From NCBI GenBank assembly GCA_027485855.1, contig JAIXQD010000020.1, positions 1 through 64,000 of the forward strand: 64,000 bases of DNA, in the 5' to 3' direction. Shown here in pieces: positions 28,394 through 37,234 of this stretch (within the stretch, counting starts at the first letter, position 1; every line of letters starts with the position of its first letter). The position numbers and the translations under genes were made by a program. The notes below the pieces were generated by a model. The model was not told where the DNA came from. It did no database searches and was given only the letters and a program-made list of their open reading frames with translations. This DNA is from Rickettsiales bacterium. GTDB taxonomy: Bacteria > Pseudomonadota > Alphaproteobacteria > G027485855.

Positions 28394-29139
28394 GCTGGCT
28401 CCTGTTGAGTATTTATGGTGTCGTGATTATCGGTTAGCATTTCTGCTTGATGCTGTGCGGGCATTTCGTGTGCATGTGGCGGCGCATGTGTCTGGGCATG
28501 CGCCTCGGTTGGCACAAAAGCGCGCTGTAAAATATGCTCGATAGACAGCCACAAGGGCTCGGTCTGGCGCTCAAGCCCGCCATCGGCCCACTCGATGCGG
28601 CAATCGCCCGCATGAAGGCTGCTATCGGCCAGCCACACAAGTTGCCCGCTAAAAGCTAATGCCCCTGCCATGGCCTCGAGCTTGGGCTGCAAGGCGGCAA
28701 GATCGCTATCAGCAAGCCGAATAAGCAAACGCGGCTCATGGCGCAATTCGGACAACGCTTGCGCAAAAATTGGCTCAAGCTCGGCTCCGCCATGACGGCT
28801 GATAAAGCTTGGCAGCAGTTTACGCGCAATGGCCATCGCGGCTTGCATGGCTTGGTGCTGTTGCGTTGTGCCAATATGCTGCACACGATGAGAGAGCTGT
28901 TGCAATAATTGCGACAGATGCTGCAACAGCAGCACTAATTGCTGGTTTTGACTTTCGGCCATTTCGGCGCGGCCTTGCATTAGCCCCGCCATATAAGCGG
29001 CATCACGCGCTTGCGCTAATTCTGCTTCACTGAAACTTGGCGGCGGCGGCTCGGGCGGCGTTTCGGCCAAGCGCGCTTGCTCGGCCAGAACATCTGGCTC
29101 AAACGAGCGATCAAATAAATATTTTGTGCTGCTATTCAT
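28390..29139 (-). CDS. fliH: FliH-type regulator of flagellar export ATPase (FlbE-like)
   Basis: A 249-residue protein placed where fliH (called flbE in Caulobacter) lies, directly after fliG: the TAG stop is immediately followed by its ATG. Sequence is low in identity but has the FliH plan. An N-terminal stretch precedes a helix rich in Gln/Ala/Leu (SEAELAQARDAAYMAGLMQG, then LLLQHLSQLLQQLSHR). A C-terminal domain follows with a RLADSDLAALQPKLEAM helix and CRIEWADGGLERQTEP, the conserved D/E-W-x-x-G region. A His-rich tail ends it. FliH binds FliI and FliN at the C-ring. Confidence 0.82.
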   Translation of the reverse strand: MNSSTKYLFDRSFEPDVLAEQARLAETPPEPPPPSFSEAELAQARDAAYMAGLMQGRAEMAESQNQQLVLLLQHLSQLLQQLSHRVQHIGTTQQHQAMQAAMAIARKLLPSFISRHGGAELEPIFAQALSELRHEPRLLIRLADSDLAALQPKLEAMAGALAFSGQLVWLADSSLHAGDCRIEWADGGLERQTEPLWLSIEHILQRAFVPTEAHAQTHAPPHAHEMPAQHQAEMLTDNHDTINTQQEPA

Positions 29140-30162
29140 CTAGTAAATCACCTGATCATCGCCCTTGCCTTGCGACAAGATAATTTCACCGCGGGCGGCA
29201 AGGTCTTTGGCCATATTGACCATATAGCTTTGTGCCTCATCCACATCGCGCACGCGCACGGGGCCCAAACCAGCAATATCTTCGCGCAGTAATTTTGCCG
29301 CCCGTTCAGACATATTTGAGAAGAACAGATCTTTAATGGTGTCGGACGCGGCCTTCAGCGCAATGGGCAGCTTGGCTTTATCGGCCGCACGCAACAGTGC
29401 CTGCACGCCCGCGGGGTCAAGACGGCCCAAATCTTCAAAGGTGAACATCAGGCCCTTAATTTTATCGGCCGCATCGCGGTTGCGATCTTCAAGGGCGGTT
29501 AAAAACCGTGCTTCGGCACTGCGATCTAAATTATTGAAAATTTCGGCCATGACTTCATGCGCATCACGGCGATTGGTGCGCGCAAGGTTGCTCATAAACT
29601 CGGTGCGCAAAGTTTTTTCAACATCATCGAGCACTTCTTTTTGCACAGTTTCCATGCGCAACATACGCATCACCACTTCCATGGCAAAGCTCTCGGGCAA
29701 GGTCGCCAGCACTCGTGCTGCGTGGTCTGGCTTGATTTTTGAAACCACCACGGCCACGGTTTGCGGATATTCGTTTTTTAAATAATTGGCCAGCACTTGC
29801 TCGTTTACATTGCCGAGCTTATCCCACATGGTGCGACCAGCAGGGCCGCGAATATCTTCCATGATGCTATCAACGCGGGTTTTATCCAGCACTTTCATCA
29901 AGAGGCGCTGGGTCGATTCCATCGAGCCCACCAACGAGCCGGTCGATGAAATTTGCTCCGAAAACTCAACCATAAGCCGCTCAATCAGATTAGAGCTGAC
30001 CGTACCCAAATTAGCCATCACCTGCGACATTTCTTTAATTTCGTCGTCATTCATGTGCTGGAAAATTTTTGCCACATATTCTTCGCCCAGCGCCAGCATC
30101 ACTGCCGCGGCTTTTTCTGGGCCGGTCAAACCACGAGCATCGTCTCTAATTCGCATTGCCAT
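29140..30162 (-). CDS. fliG: Flagellar motor switch protein FliG
   Basis: The torque-generating rotor protein. The 340-residue sequence has the three FliG domains: N-terminal ([20 protein letters not shown]), middle with the [14 protein letters not shown] motif (EHPQ motif with E-Y-P-Q) and a C-terminal domain. That last domain contains [19 protein letters not shown] and the charged ridge preceding [17 protein letters not shown] (here [13 protein letters not shown]). Length matches the family. Immediately upstream of fliH and 18 bases after fliF. Confidence 0.96.
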   Translation of the reverse strand: MAMRIRDDARGLTGPEKAAAVMLALGEEYVAKIFQHMNDDEIKEMSQVMANLGTVSSNLIERLMVEFSEQISSTGSLVGSMESTQRLLMKVLDKTRVDSIMEDIRGPAGRTMWDKLGNVNEQVLANYLKNEYPQTVAVVVSKIKPDHAARVLATLPESFAMEVVMRMLRMETVQKEVLDDVEKTLRTEFMSNLARTNRRDAHEVMAEIFNNLDRSAEARFLTALEDRNRDAADKIKGLMFTFEDLGRLDPAGVQALLRAADKAKLPIALKAASDTIKDLFFSNMSERAAKLLREDIAGLGPVRVRDVDEAQSYMVNMAKDLAARGEIILSQGKGDDQVIY

Positions 30163-30180
30163 GATTGCTATACCCTCTTA

Positions 30181-31833
30181 CTAACGCGTGAGTTCTTGAT
30201 AAATCCAGTTGCGCAAAATCGCCACCGACTCATCTGGGTGCTTATCGACAATTTCGCCCACCTTCTTAATGGTGCTGGCGCGCACACGGCCTTCAACACG
30301 GCTAATGTCAATCATCTGATCAAGTTCGCTCTCTTCTTCTTCTTGCGCCAGACTTTGCGCTAAAGCGCCACTGGGGGGCGCAAGCGCCGCTGTTTTATCG
30401 GGGCCTGCCAGCATTTTCTCTTGCTGCTCGGCAATTTCACGGGCGGTATCTAAGGCGCGCTTCATGAGCGGGCGCACCACCAGCAACAGCACCAATAAAC
30501 CAACCACGGCTAAAATACCGGTTTCGGCCATTTGCATCAGCTCGGCGCGTGGCATGCCTAATAATTGCGCCTCTTCTTCAACAACGGGCGGCGGCGGCTC
30601 ATCAAAGCGCAGATTGGCAATTTCAATCACATCACCGCGCGCTTCATCAAAATTAACGGCGGAGGCCACAAGGCCACGCAATTGTTGCAGCTCTTCGGCA
30701 TTGCGCGGCACATAGGTTTTTGCGCCGTCGGCGGCCGTATTATAAGTGCCATCAACCAACACCGCCACCGACAAGCGACGAATTTGCCCAATCTCGCGCA
30801 CATGCTGACGCACTGTACGATTAATTTCAAAATTGGTGGTTTCTTCCGTGCGGGTTGAAGCACTGCCAGCCGAGGTTGCATTGGCGCTCGCCTGCCCTGA
30901 CGGCAAATTATTGGCCACCCCCACAGTGCCAGCAGGCGCGGCATCGCTGCTATTTTCATTTTGGCTGCTCACTTGCGTTGAGCGCGCCACCACCGCATCG
31001 GGGTCATAAATTTCTGAGTTGGTGGTAATGCGGTCGAAATCGAGCTCAACCGAAACTTCGGTGCGCACATTACCCTGCCCCAAAGTTTGCGCCAGCAATT
31101 CATCGACCTTGCGCGCCAGACTGCCTTCTAACGCCACACGGCGCTCATCCTGCGAGGCCATCATGCCGGCTTCACTATTATCACCCATGGCGCGCGCCAA
31201 CAAATTACCGCGATCATCGATAATAGAAATTTGCCCAGGCTCGAGGTTGGGCACAGCGGCGGCAATCAGGCTGCGGATAGCGCCCACTTGCTCGCGGCCA
31301 AGCTCCATCGCGCCTTTAAGTTTTAGCACCACGCTGGCTGTGGCTTTTTGCTGCTCACGCGCAAAAAGCTGACGCTGCGGCATCACTAAATGCACCCGCG
31401 CCGATAGCACATTGCTGAGCGTGCCAATGGTGCGTGCCAGCTCGCCCTCAAGCGCGCGCACCTGATTAATGTTTTGCACAAAGCTGGTGGTGCCAAAATT
31501 ATTGGCTTTATCAAACAGCTCATAGCCCATGATGCCGCCCTTGGGCAGACCTTCTTGCGCCATTTGCATGCGCAACTTAGCCACATCTTTGGCGGGCACC
31601 TTCACACTATCGCCCATAGGACTTAATTCATAAGGCACTTGCTGCTTTTCAAGCTCGGCCACAATACTGCCGGCATCGGTTTGGCTGAGGCCAGCATAAA
31701 GCAAGGCCATCTCGCCGCCACCCACACGTGTAGTGAGGTAAATGAAGAAACCCAACATCCCCACCAGCACCGCGCCCAAGGCCGCAATGCGTGCGGGACC
31801 AAGGTTACGAATGGTCATTGATATGTCACTCAT
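30181..31833 (-). CDS. fliF: Flagellar MS-ring protein FliF
   Basis: Forms the inner-membrane MS ring and binds FliG. The 550-residue protein has TM1 at about 15-36, the YscJ/FliF ring domains (LYAGLSQTDAGSIVAELEKQ and ALEGELARTIGTLSNVLSAR), and a disordered Ser/Asn/Ala stretch near 295-325. TM2 is near 430-452. The C-terminal FliG-binding tail ends AILRNWIYQELTR. It is first gene of the flagellar operon; an AGGGG ribosome site lies eight bases before the ATG. A 344-base upstream region separates it from tRNA-Gly. Confidence 0.96.
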   Translation of the reverse strand: MSDISMTIRNLGPARIAALGAVLVGMLGFFIYLTTRVGGGEMALLYAGLSQTDAGSIVAELEKQQVPYELSPMGDSVKVPAKDVAKLRMQMAQEGLPKGGIMGYELFDKANNFGTTSFVQNINQVRALEGELARTIGTLSNVLSARVHLVMPQRQLFAREQQKATASVVLKLKGAMELGREQVGAIRSLIAAAVPNLEPGQISIIDDRGNLLARAMGDNSEAGMMASQDERRVALEGSLARKVDELLAQTLGQGNVRTEVSVELDFDRITTNSEIYDPDAVVARSTQVSSQNENSSDAAPAGTVGVANNLPSGQASANATSAGSASTRTEETTNFEINRTVRQHVREIGQIRRLSVAVLVDGTYNTAADGAKTYVPRNAEELQQLRGLVASAVNFDEARGDVIEIANLRFDEPPPPVVEEEAQLLGMPRAELMQMAETGILAVVGLLVLLLVVRPLMKRALDTAREIAEQQEKMLAGPDKTAALAPPSGALAQSLAQEEEESELDQMIDISRVEGRVRASTIKKVGEIVDKHPDESVAILRNWIYQELTR

Positions 31834-32177
31834 GTGGCACGCCCCTCAGCGTTAGAAATGGGTGAGACAGAAACTTTTCAATCTTTGCTTAACCAAGATA
31901 CATAAAATTTTATGAAAATACTGTTAACCGCTAGGCATTTTTTGCCTATTTTTATTGCTATTCAGAAAAGATGGCAGAAACAAAGGCGAGAAGTGTGAAT
32001 TTAGCTTTACGATTGGCTGAATTTCGATGAGTTTTCACTGAGTCGGGGCTGTCAGGCAAGCATAATTGCACATTTTTTAAACAAAAAATTAACGGCTTGG
32101 TCACAGAATTTCAGCAAGCCTACCCAGATTTTTAACTTGCAAAGAGTGTTATTGTCGTTATTATCCGGCGCTGGAAT
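31834..32177. other. Intergenic region upstream of fliF and tRNA-Gly
   Basis: No credible ORF. It should contain the promoter for the fliF operon (minus) as well as the tRNA-Gly promoter (plus). I see AT-rich tracts and a TTAA-N8-TTAAC pair at 32077-32093, one base off the CtrA consensus spacing of N7. I find no sigma-54 GG-N10-GC element facing fliF. Confidence 0.5.
32137..32164 (+). promoter_or_regulatory. Predicted sigma-70-type promoter of tRNA-Gly
   Basis: TTGCAA at 32137-32142 and TATTAT at 32159-32164 are separated by 16 bases. The predicted start would fall about seven bases before the mature tRNA 5' end at 32178. Confidence 0.5.
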
Positions 32178-32252
32178 GCGGGCGTAGCTCAGGGGTAGAG
32201 CACAACCTTGCCAAGGTTGGGGCCGAGGGTTCGAATCCCTTCGCCCGCTCCA
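32178..32252 (+). tRNA. tRNA-Gly (GCC)
   Basis: A full cloverleaf can be drawn. The acceptor stem is GCGGGCG/CGCCCGC, followed by T and an encoded CCA. The D-arm contains GTAGCTCAGGGGTAGAGC. The anticodon stem CAACC/GGTTG closes the loop TTGCCAA, with anticodon GCC at 32210-32212. The T-arm is GAGGG-TTCGAAT-CCCTT. It reads GGC and GGU glycine codons. The segment downstream differs in style from the core genes, so this tRNA may be an integration site. Confidence 0.97.
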
Positions 32253-32538
32253 AATATTTGGATTCTTCTAACTATTTGGAATATAAGCACAAAAAACGCC
32301 GTTTTTGGCCTGTGCCGGTTTTGTGTAGGATCTCGTGTAGAAAAATTTGCGGATTCGATTCCGCTTTTTCGCCAAAAAACGGGGTATCGGGCGGCACATC
32401 TTCCCCCAATTGCGAATCCCTATAACTTTGCAGCAGACACGGTTTTATCGATCCGCATCTGGTGCCGGATTCCGTGCCAAAGCTTCGATTAGGCTGGGCC
32501 TGATCGCATAGGGTTATCTATACCGCGACATCGACCGT
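32253..32538. other. Non-coding segment between tRNA-Gly and the HNH gene
   Basis: No convincing gene. The only long frame (32208-32492) begins inside the tRNA and resembles nothing I know. The segment contains stem-prone motifs such as GCGGATTCGATTCCGC and repeated gtgtagg/gtgtag words. Its base use differs from the flagellar genes. A decayed recombinase or attachment region is possible but not shown. Confidence 0.4.
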
Positions 32539-33543
32539 TCACTTCGGTCGGCGAGCCCCTAAAGACGGCTCCTCACCGTCCGCGAAACGGGCAGCCACTT
32601 CTTTGATGAGAGCCGCATTTTCAATGAGTAGCAGTTCATAGGTGGCCTGATTATAGAATTGGATGGCACCCACGATTCCGCGTTGGTGATTCTCTAGACG
32701 AATATTGATTGCATCTCGAAAGCGCTGGCTATCTGTCTCTTGCCCAGTCCAGAATGGCCTATTCGAGAGCCGGACGGCTAGCTCGCCCTCGCCGTAACGA
32801 ACGAATTTTTTGAGCGCCCCCCAGTTGGCGCAATCTACAACCTCACGCCCTAAATAGAACGTAGCAAAGTTGACCAGAATTTTTGCCAAGGCTCTCCGGT
32901 GTGTCTGGTCAAAGGTGCCTTCAATATGGACACCCAACGTTTCCACCCCATTCGCATCAATAGAAGGAGTAATTCCGCCGAGCGTCACCCCCTCCATGCG
33001 CATATCAAACCCAGCTAGGTTAAGTTCGGCTAGGAACACGTCATGCTCGTCTTTCGATGGGGCATAAATAGCAAGTTCACGCTTGCCGGGTTCGCCATAG
33101 ACTTCCACCGGAAGTGCGATCGCGTCAAGCTGCGAGCGTACAAAGATATCAGTTTCGCCTGTCTGCAGATTTTTGATCCGCAATTGGGTGGCTAACGGCA
33201 TGAGCTGATTGCTAGTTGGATCAACACCAAGGAGCGCAGCGCCTACAAAATCACCTGCCTCAGTTTCGTCAGCGAGGGTAAATCGTAAGCGATGCTGCAC
33301 TCTCTTTTCGCTAGAAACTCTGCCCTGTTTATAGCGGAGTACGCCCTCCAAAGTTTCGCGTGCGAGCATTTGATCGAGTTCCTTGCCAAACACCGCGTTA
33401 CAGCCGTCACACACACATTTGAGGGTGGGCGTTTTCGAGCCGAATTTTCCGAAAGCCTGCGGAATGACGTGCTCTCGACCGGAGAATTTTGTAGGATCAG
33501 TTTCATCGCAGTAGATGCAGAGTTTGGGGCGCATTGTTAACAT
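32539..33543 (-). CDS. HNH endonuclease domain protein
   Basis: About 334 residues from the ATG at 33543 (a nearby ATG at 33534 or a TTG at 33570 are alternatives). The N-terminus holds a zinc-finger-like HNH core: CIYCDE, then SGREHVIPQAFG with the catalytic histidine, and CDGCNAVFGKELD with the second CxxC. This is the HNH_5-like form. The remaining 250 residues are a mixed-fold domain of unknown role, including EVYGEPGKRELAIYAPSKDE. Codon choice (many TCG, GAA, AGC with scattered purines) is unlike the flagellar genes, suggesting recent arrival. A defence or homing role is possible but unproven. Confidence 0.8.
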   Translation of the reverse strand: MLTMRPKLCIYCDETDPTKFSGREHVIPQAFGKFGSKTPTLKCVCDGCNAVFGKELDQMLARETLEGVLRYKQGRVSSEKRVQHRLRFTLADETEAGDFVGAALLGVDPTSNQLMPLATQLRIKNLQTGETDIFVRSQLDAIALPVEVYGEPGKRELAIYAPSKDEHDVFLAELNLAGFDMRMEGVTLGGITPSIDANGVETLGVHIEGTFDQTHRRALAKILVNFATFYLGREVVDCANWGALKKFVRYGEGELAVRLSNRPFWTGQETDSQRFRDAINIRLENHQRGIVGAIQFYNQATYELLLIENAALIKEVAARFADGEEPSLGARRPK

Positions 33544-33668
33544 GTTACTATGATCGACATTTCCGCGCAAAGCTTATCCCTGCGCTCAAGGCCGTAAGAC
33601 CATTGCACACCGAAATTTCAATATTTTGTCTCCACGAAATCGACGGTTCGGCCCGGGCATTTATCGCC

Positions 33669-33953
33669 CTACTGGTTCTTATTTGGTTTGATGTGGCTGT
33701 CGAGCCGGCCGCGCCGGAACTTCTTATTGCAGACGGGACACTGGTAAACATGCACCGGCTTGCCGAAGGCCTTCGCCCGTTGGGGAGCTTTGCGCGATGC
33801 TGCGCTGCGCGCCGTTGCTACCGGTTGGAGATGCGCTGGCACAGTTGCTTGGGTTAGCGCTTTGGTGGTTGTGAGCCTGGGCCAGGCTTCAGTTTGAAAT
33901 GCCCGCTTCCTTTGCGGCGATAGCGCAGAACCGATAATTCTGTTTGATCGCAA
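33669..33953 (-). CDS. Small protein with a zinc-finger-like CPVC motif
   Basis: A 94-residue frame starting at TTG 33953. The C-terminal part reads VYQCPVCNKKFRRGRLDSHI: two cysteines in C-x2-C, then a basic stretch and one histidine, similar to half of a C2H2-type zinc finger. The second histidine is missing before the lysine/asparagine end. The N-terminal 60 residues are basic and low complexity. It could be a small DNA-binding protein, or a remnant. It lies between the HNH gene and the coiled-coil gene on the same strand. Start codon and reality are uncertain. Confidence 0.4.
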   Translation of the reverse strand: MRSNRIIGSALSPQRKRAFQTEAWPRLTTTKALTQATVPAHLQPVATARSAASRKAPQRAKAFGKPVHVYQCPVCNKKFRRGRLDSHIKPNKNQ

Positions 33954-33970
33954 TTTTCTGCGCTTGGCAA

Positions 33971-34768
33971 CTACCGCTCATAACCACCGCGCTCATAGGG
34001 TTTGTAGCGGCCCTGAAAAATGGCTAGCTCACGCTCGCGTCGTTCGCGGGCGAGGCGCAGCTCGGTTTTAAGCCGCAACTCTTCAGCGAAGATGCGGCGG
34101 CGCTCATCGCCGGTTAACTCGGCCAATGCCTCACGCTTTTTGGTTTCACGCTCTAATTCTAAGAGCTGTGCACGCAACTGCTTTTCGCGCTCACGCTCTT
34201 GCTCTTGCCAATCACTCCAGCGCTCACGGGTACGCTCTAACTCATACTCGCCAATGTCATCATCGCCAGAATCGCTTAGCTTTGCTGCTCGGCGCAGGGC
34301 GGCTTTTTCGATGAGCTCTTGCCGGTAAGCGCGTTGCCGTTGATCGGCCGCTAGTTCGGCCATGGCCTCGCTCTCGCGCCTTACATATTGATCCCGCAGT
34401 GCCATCTCGCGCAGCTCGCACACATTCTGTAAATTATGTGCCACCTGCTGGGCTTGCTCTTGCATGCGCTGCGCTGTTTGCTCAACCGCAAGGCGCTTGG
34501 CTTGCAAACGCTGTGGCACGCGCTCTGGGCTGAGCCAATCCAGCACGCGGGTCACAAGGCCAAGATTTTCATTTTGGCCGGCGGCATGGTGCTCTAATTG
34601 CCATCTTAAGTAATTTGCGTTGCGTTCAGCTTGTTGCAGCTGTTCTTGCACATGGCGTTCAGTATCACGGCGAAGCTGGGCTAACTCGGCGCGATAGTCG
34701 GCGTCGAGCTTTTCTTTTAGTTCAAGCCGCTCCTTGGCTTCTTGCGCCTGGCGCTCTTCTTCGGTCAT
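33971..34768 (-). CDS. Highly charged coiled-coil protein
   Basis: A 265-residue protein composed almost entirely of Glu/Arg/Gln/Leu helices (starting MTEEERQAQEAKERLELKEK) with a short break around 85-95 (LVTRVLDWLSPERVPQRL) and an acidic patch DSGDDDIGEYE. The end turns glycine/tyrosine rich (FQGRYKPYERGGYER). No signal or membrane helix. Family not recognised. It could be a cytoskeletal, scaffolding or nucleic-acid-associated coiled coil. Composition fits the core genome better than the HNH gene does. About 218 bases separate it from the divergent thioredoxin-like gene. Confidence 0.65.
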   Translation of the reverse strand: MTEEERQAQEAKERLELKEKLDADYRAELAQLRRDTERHVQEQLQQAERNANYLRWQLEHHAAGQNENLGLVTRVLDWLSPERVPQRLQAKRLAVEQTAQRMQEQAQQVAHNLQNVCELREMALRDQYVRRESEAMAELAADQRQRAYRQELIEKAALRRAAKLSDSGDDDIGEYELERTRERWSDWQEQEREREKQLRAQLLELERETKKREALAELTGDERRRIFAEELRLKTELRLARERRERELAIFQGRYKPYERGGYER

Positions 34769-34986
34769 ATTGTTTTATGCCCTTTATGGTAAAGCTTATA
34801 TTTTTATATTATTTCAGTGCCTTAAGCAAAAAAATGCCATAAAAATTCGAATAGCTGCAACAGCTTAATTAGTTGCCACTGGAACAATCACGTTATTAAA
34901 CGAATTTTATGCCAAATGGCAGCAACGCTTGTATTTCTTAAGCAAACGCCCTACTTAAATGAGCAGAACTTATACTAAAGGTCACT

Positions 34987-35922
34987 ATGCTGCTCGGAAC
35001 TGCCCCTGTTAATGCGCCGCAAAGCGCGTCTGACGCCACAAAAGACATGATTAAAGACAGCACCACCGCAAGCTTCATGGCCGATGTGATAGAGGCCTCG
35101 CGCCAAGTGCCGGTTATTGTCGATTTTTGGGCGCCATGGTGCGGGCCATGCAAGCAGCTGACGCCGCTGTTGGAAAAACTGGTGCAAGCTGCCAAAGGTG
35201 CGGTGCGCTTGGTTAAAGTGAATATCGATGCCGAGCCAGCGCTGGCGCAGCAATTGCGCATTCAATCGGTGCCAACCATTTATGCATTTTTTCAAGGCCA
35301 ACCGCTGGATGGCTTTATGGGCGCGCTGCCTGAAAGTCAGCTTAAAGCCTTTATTGAGCGCATTATTAAAACCACTGGCGCCAAAGCCCCTGCGCAAATC
35401 GATGCTTTGGCTTTATGCGCACAAGCCGCGCAAGCTTTGGCCAATGGCGCGGTGGCTGAGGCCGAAGCCCTCTTTGCCGAGGCCTTAGGCGCCAACCCCG
35501 AGCAACCGCAAGCCTGGGCGGGGCTGGTGCGTTGCGCCTTAGCGCAAAACCAAGCCGAGATGGCGCAAGAGATACTCTCGCAAATTCCTGAAAATTTGCA
35601 AAACCATAGCGAAATTATTGCCGCCCGCAACGCGCTTGAATTGGCGCAACATGCCAAACCCGTGGGCGAGTTGCAGCTATTAGCGCAAGCGGCCGCCGAT
35701 AAAAACAATATGCAAGCCCGCTATGATTATGCCGAAGCGCTGTTTGCCGATGGGCAAAAGGCCGAAGCCATTGAGGCATTATTACAAATGGTGGCCGACA
35801 ACCGCGCTTGGAACGACGAAGCCGCCCGCCAGCTCTTGGTCAAAATTTTTGGCGTGCTGGGTCTTGCGGACCCACTGATTATCAATGCACGTCGCCGTCT
35901 TTCAGGGATATTATTTAAATGA
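34987..35922 (+). CDS. Thioredoxin-TPR co-chaperone (CnoX/YbbN-like)
   Basis: A 311-residue protein. Residues 15-125 form a thioredoxin fold with an intact WCGPCK active site (about 51-56), VKVNIDAEPALAQQLRIQSVPTIYAF and cis-Pro. The C-terminal half is a TPR-like helical array (ANGAVAEAEALFAEALGANP and similar). This is the YbbN/CnoX architecture, a holdase that hands clients to GroEL or DnaK; in Escherichia coli the CxxC is replaced, here it is kept, so redox activity is possible. An AAGG site lies six bases before the ATG. The next gene overlaps by ATGA. Confidence 0.9.
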   Translation: MLLGTAPVNAPQSASDATKDMIKDSTTASFMADVIEASRQVPVIVDFWAPWCGPCKQLTPLLEKLVQAAKGAVRLVKVNIDAEPALAQQLRIQSVPTIYAFFQGQPLDGFMGALPESQLKAFIERIIKTTGAKAPAQIDALALCAQAAQALANGAVAEAEALFAEALGANPEQPQAWAGLVRCALAQNQAEMAQEILSQIPENLQNHSEIIAARNALELAQHAKPVGELQLLAQAAADKNNMQARYDYAEALFADGQKAEAIEALLQMVADNRAWNDEAARQLLVKIFGVLGLADPLIINARRRLSGILFK

Positions 35923-36602
35923 GCCAAAAAAATCTGGGGCCGCAATCCGGCAAACTGCCAAGCTTACAAAATCTGCCGCAAAGCCTGCCCATTTTTCCGC
36001 TGGCAGGCGTGATGCTGCTGCCACAAGGCCGCCTGCCGCTTAATATTTTTGAGCCGCGCTACCTTGCCATGACCGAAGATGCCTTAGCACAAGGGCGGCT
36101 GTTGGGCATGGTGCAGCCATCGGCGCCGTCAATCAATAATCAGCCGCCACCAATTTATAGCGTGGGCTGTGTTGGCCGCATTGTCACATTTTCTGAAACC
36201 GATGATGGCCGCTTTTTGCTGACGCTGGTGGGTGTGTGCCGTTTTCGCGTGCAAGAGGAAATCGCCACAACGCGCGGCTATCGTCGTATTGTGCCACTGT
36301 GGGAAGAGTTTGCCCACGATCTTATCGATGAAGGCGGCGAGCCGCAGCTTAACCGCCCGCGCCTGTTACTGGCGCTGCGCCATTATTTTAAGGCCAATAG
36401 CATCAATGCCAGCTGGGACAGCATTGAAAACGCCCCCGATGAGCAATTAATCACCTCGCTATGCATGGTTTGCCCCTTTGGCGCCAACGAAAAACAAGCG
36501 CTGATTGAGGCACCCACCTTAGCCGCCCGTGGCGAGCTGCTGCAAACGCTGCTGGAAATGTCGAATCTGCACAAAAACGGCGATGAGCCAGCGAGGCACT
36601 AA
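35919..36602 (+). CDS. Lon N-terminal (LON substrate-binding) domain protein
   Basis: A 227-residue protein with a LON N-terminal domain and no AAA+ or protease domain. Signature stretches are LPIFPLAGVMLLPQGRLPLNIFEPRYLAM, VGCVGRIVTFSETDDGRFLLTLVGVCRFRV and the C-terminal FGANEKQALIEAPTLAARGELLQTLLEM. Stand-alone LON-N proteins (YcaR-neighbour type) are common in proteobacteria and have no established catalytic role. It overlaps the thioredoxin-TPR stop and is directly followed, with no gap (TAAATG), by the Trm112 gene. Confidence 0.92.
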   Translation: MSQKNLGPQSGKLPSLQNLPQSLPIFPLAGVMLLPQGRLPLNIFEPRYLAMTEDALAQGRLLGMVQPSAPSINNQPPPIYSVGCVGRIVTFSETDDGRFLLTLVGVCRFRVQEEIATTRGYRRIVPLWEEFAHDLIDEGGEPQLNRPRLLLALRHYFKANSINASWDSIENAPDEQLITSLCMVCPFGANEKQALIEAPTLAARGELLQTLLEMSNLHKNGDEPARH

Positions 36603-36785
36603 ATGCAAAAACATGCCATCGATTCACGCGTGCTTGGCCTTTTGGTTTGCCCACTCACCAAAACCACGCTGCGCTATGATGCCGCAGCGCAAGAGCTGAT
36701 TAGTGATGCGGCGGGTTTGGCGTTTCCTATTCGTGAGGGCGTGCCAATTATGCTGATTGATGAAGCGCGCCCGCTTAAGCAATAA
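36603..36785 (+). CDS. Trm112-like small zinc-ribbon family protein (YcaR)
   Basis: A 60-residue protein. The core [20 protein letters not shown] and the C-terminal [18 protein letters not shown] match the Trm112/UPF0434 family, whose members activate methyltransferases or act as small structural factors. The CPLT motif keeps only one cysteine where zinc-binding relatives have CPxC. Its start codon directly follows the stop of the LON-N gene, so translation is coupled. Four-gene operon with thioredoxin-TPR, LON-N and DUF971. Confidence 0.9.
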   Translation: MQKHAIDSRVLGLLVCPLTKTTLRYDAAAQELISDAAGLAFPIREGVPIMLIDEARPLKQ

Positions 36786-36802
36786 CAAAAAAATAAACTG
36801 GC

Positions 36803-37234
36803 ATGACCTTACCAAAAACCGACGAGCCCACAAGGCCGCAAGAGCATCTCTCCACAGAGCATTTTGCCACCAATTCGGGCGGCACCACGCACTGGCCGCT
36901 TGAAATTCGGCTGCACCAAGCCGCAAAAAAACTAGAGATAGATTTTGATAATGGCCAAAGCTTTACTTATGCAGCCGAATATCTGCGCGTAGAAAGCCCC
37001 TCGGCCGAAGTGCAAGGCCATGGCCCCAACAGCAAAAAAATTATCGGTGGCTGCGCTGATATTACCATAAAGACCATCGAGCCTGTGGGGCATTATGCCC
37101 TACGCATAATTTTTAGCGATGGCCACCAAAGCGGCATTTATTCCTGGACATATTTATATAAACTTGGCCAAGAGCACGCGCAAATCTGGCCAGCCTATCT
37201 TGATAATCTGGCCAAAAACAACCTCAGCCGTTAA
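36803..37234 (+). CDS. DUF971 (gamma-butyrobetaine hydroxylase-like N-terminal) protein
   Basis: A 143-residue protein. The DUF971 domain (residues 32-140) is recognisable from EIRLHQAAKKLEIDFDNGQS, the E-Y-LRVESPSAEVQGHG segment, and the closing HQSGIYSWTYLYKLGQE. Stand-alone members have no established enzymatic activity. It follows the Trm112 gene closely in the same operon. Its TAA stop shares the palindrome TTAA with the convergent mipA stop, and the bases around it form CAGCC-GTTAA-GGCTG, a small hairpin. Confidence 0.88.
   Translation: MTLPKTDEPTRPQEHLSTEHFATNSGGTTHWPLEIRLHQAAKKLEIDFDNGQSFTYAAEYLRVESPSAEVQGHGPNSKKIIGGCADITIKTIEPVGHYALRIIFSDGHQSGIYSWTYLYKLGQEHAQIWPAYLDNLAKNNLSR

Noticed and set aside
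32077..32093. Possible CtrA site TTAA-N8-TTAAC upstream of fliF
   Set aside because: The consensus requires seven bases between half-sites; this has eight and sits about 240 bases from the fliF start. It is kept only as a note in the intergenic entry.
31834..32177. Sigma-54 promoter for the flagellar operon
   Set aside because: No GG-N10-GC arrangement with good flanks faces fliF. A TGGCAC at 31835 points toward the tRNA and lacks the second half.
32208..32492. 94-residue frame beginning inside tRNA-Gly
   Set aside because: It starts within the tRNA and has no ribosome site or recognisable domain. It was also considered as a decayed integrase N-terminus, but no catalytic motif is visible.
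33766..33778. Duplicate of the tRNA-Gly 3' end (ccttcgcccg) in the HNH segment
   Set aside because: Only ten bases match and the T-arm sequence is absent, so chance is likely. No attachment-site duplicate was found for tRNA-Gly.
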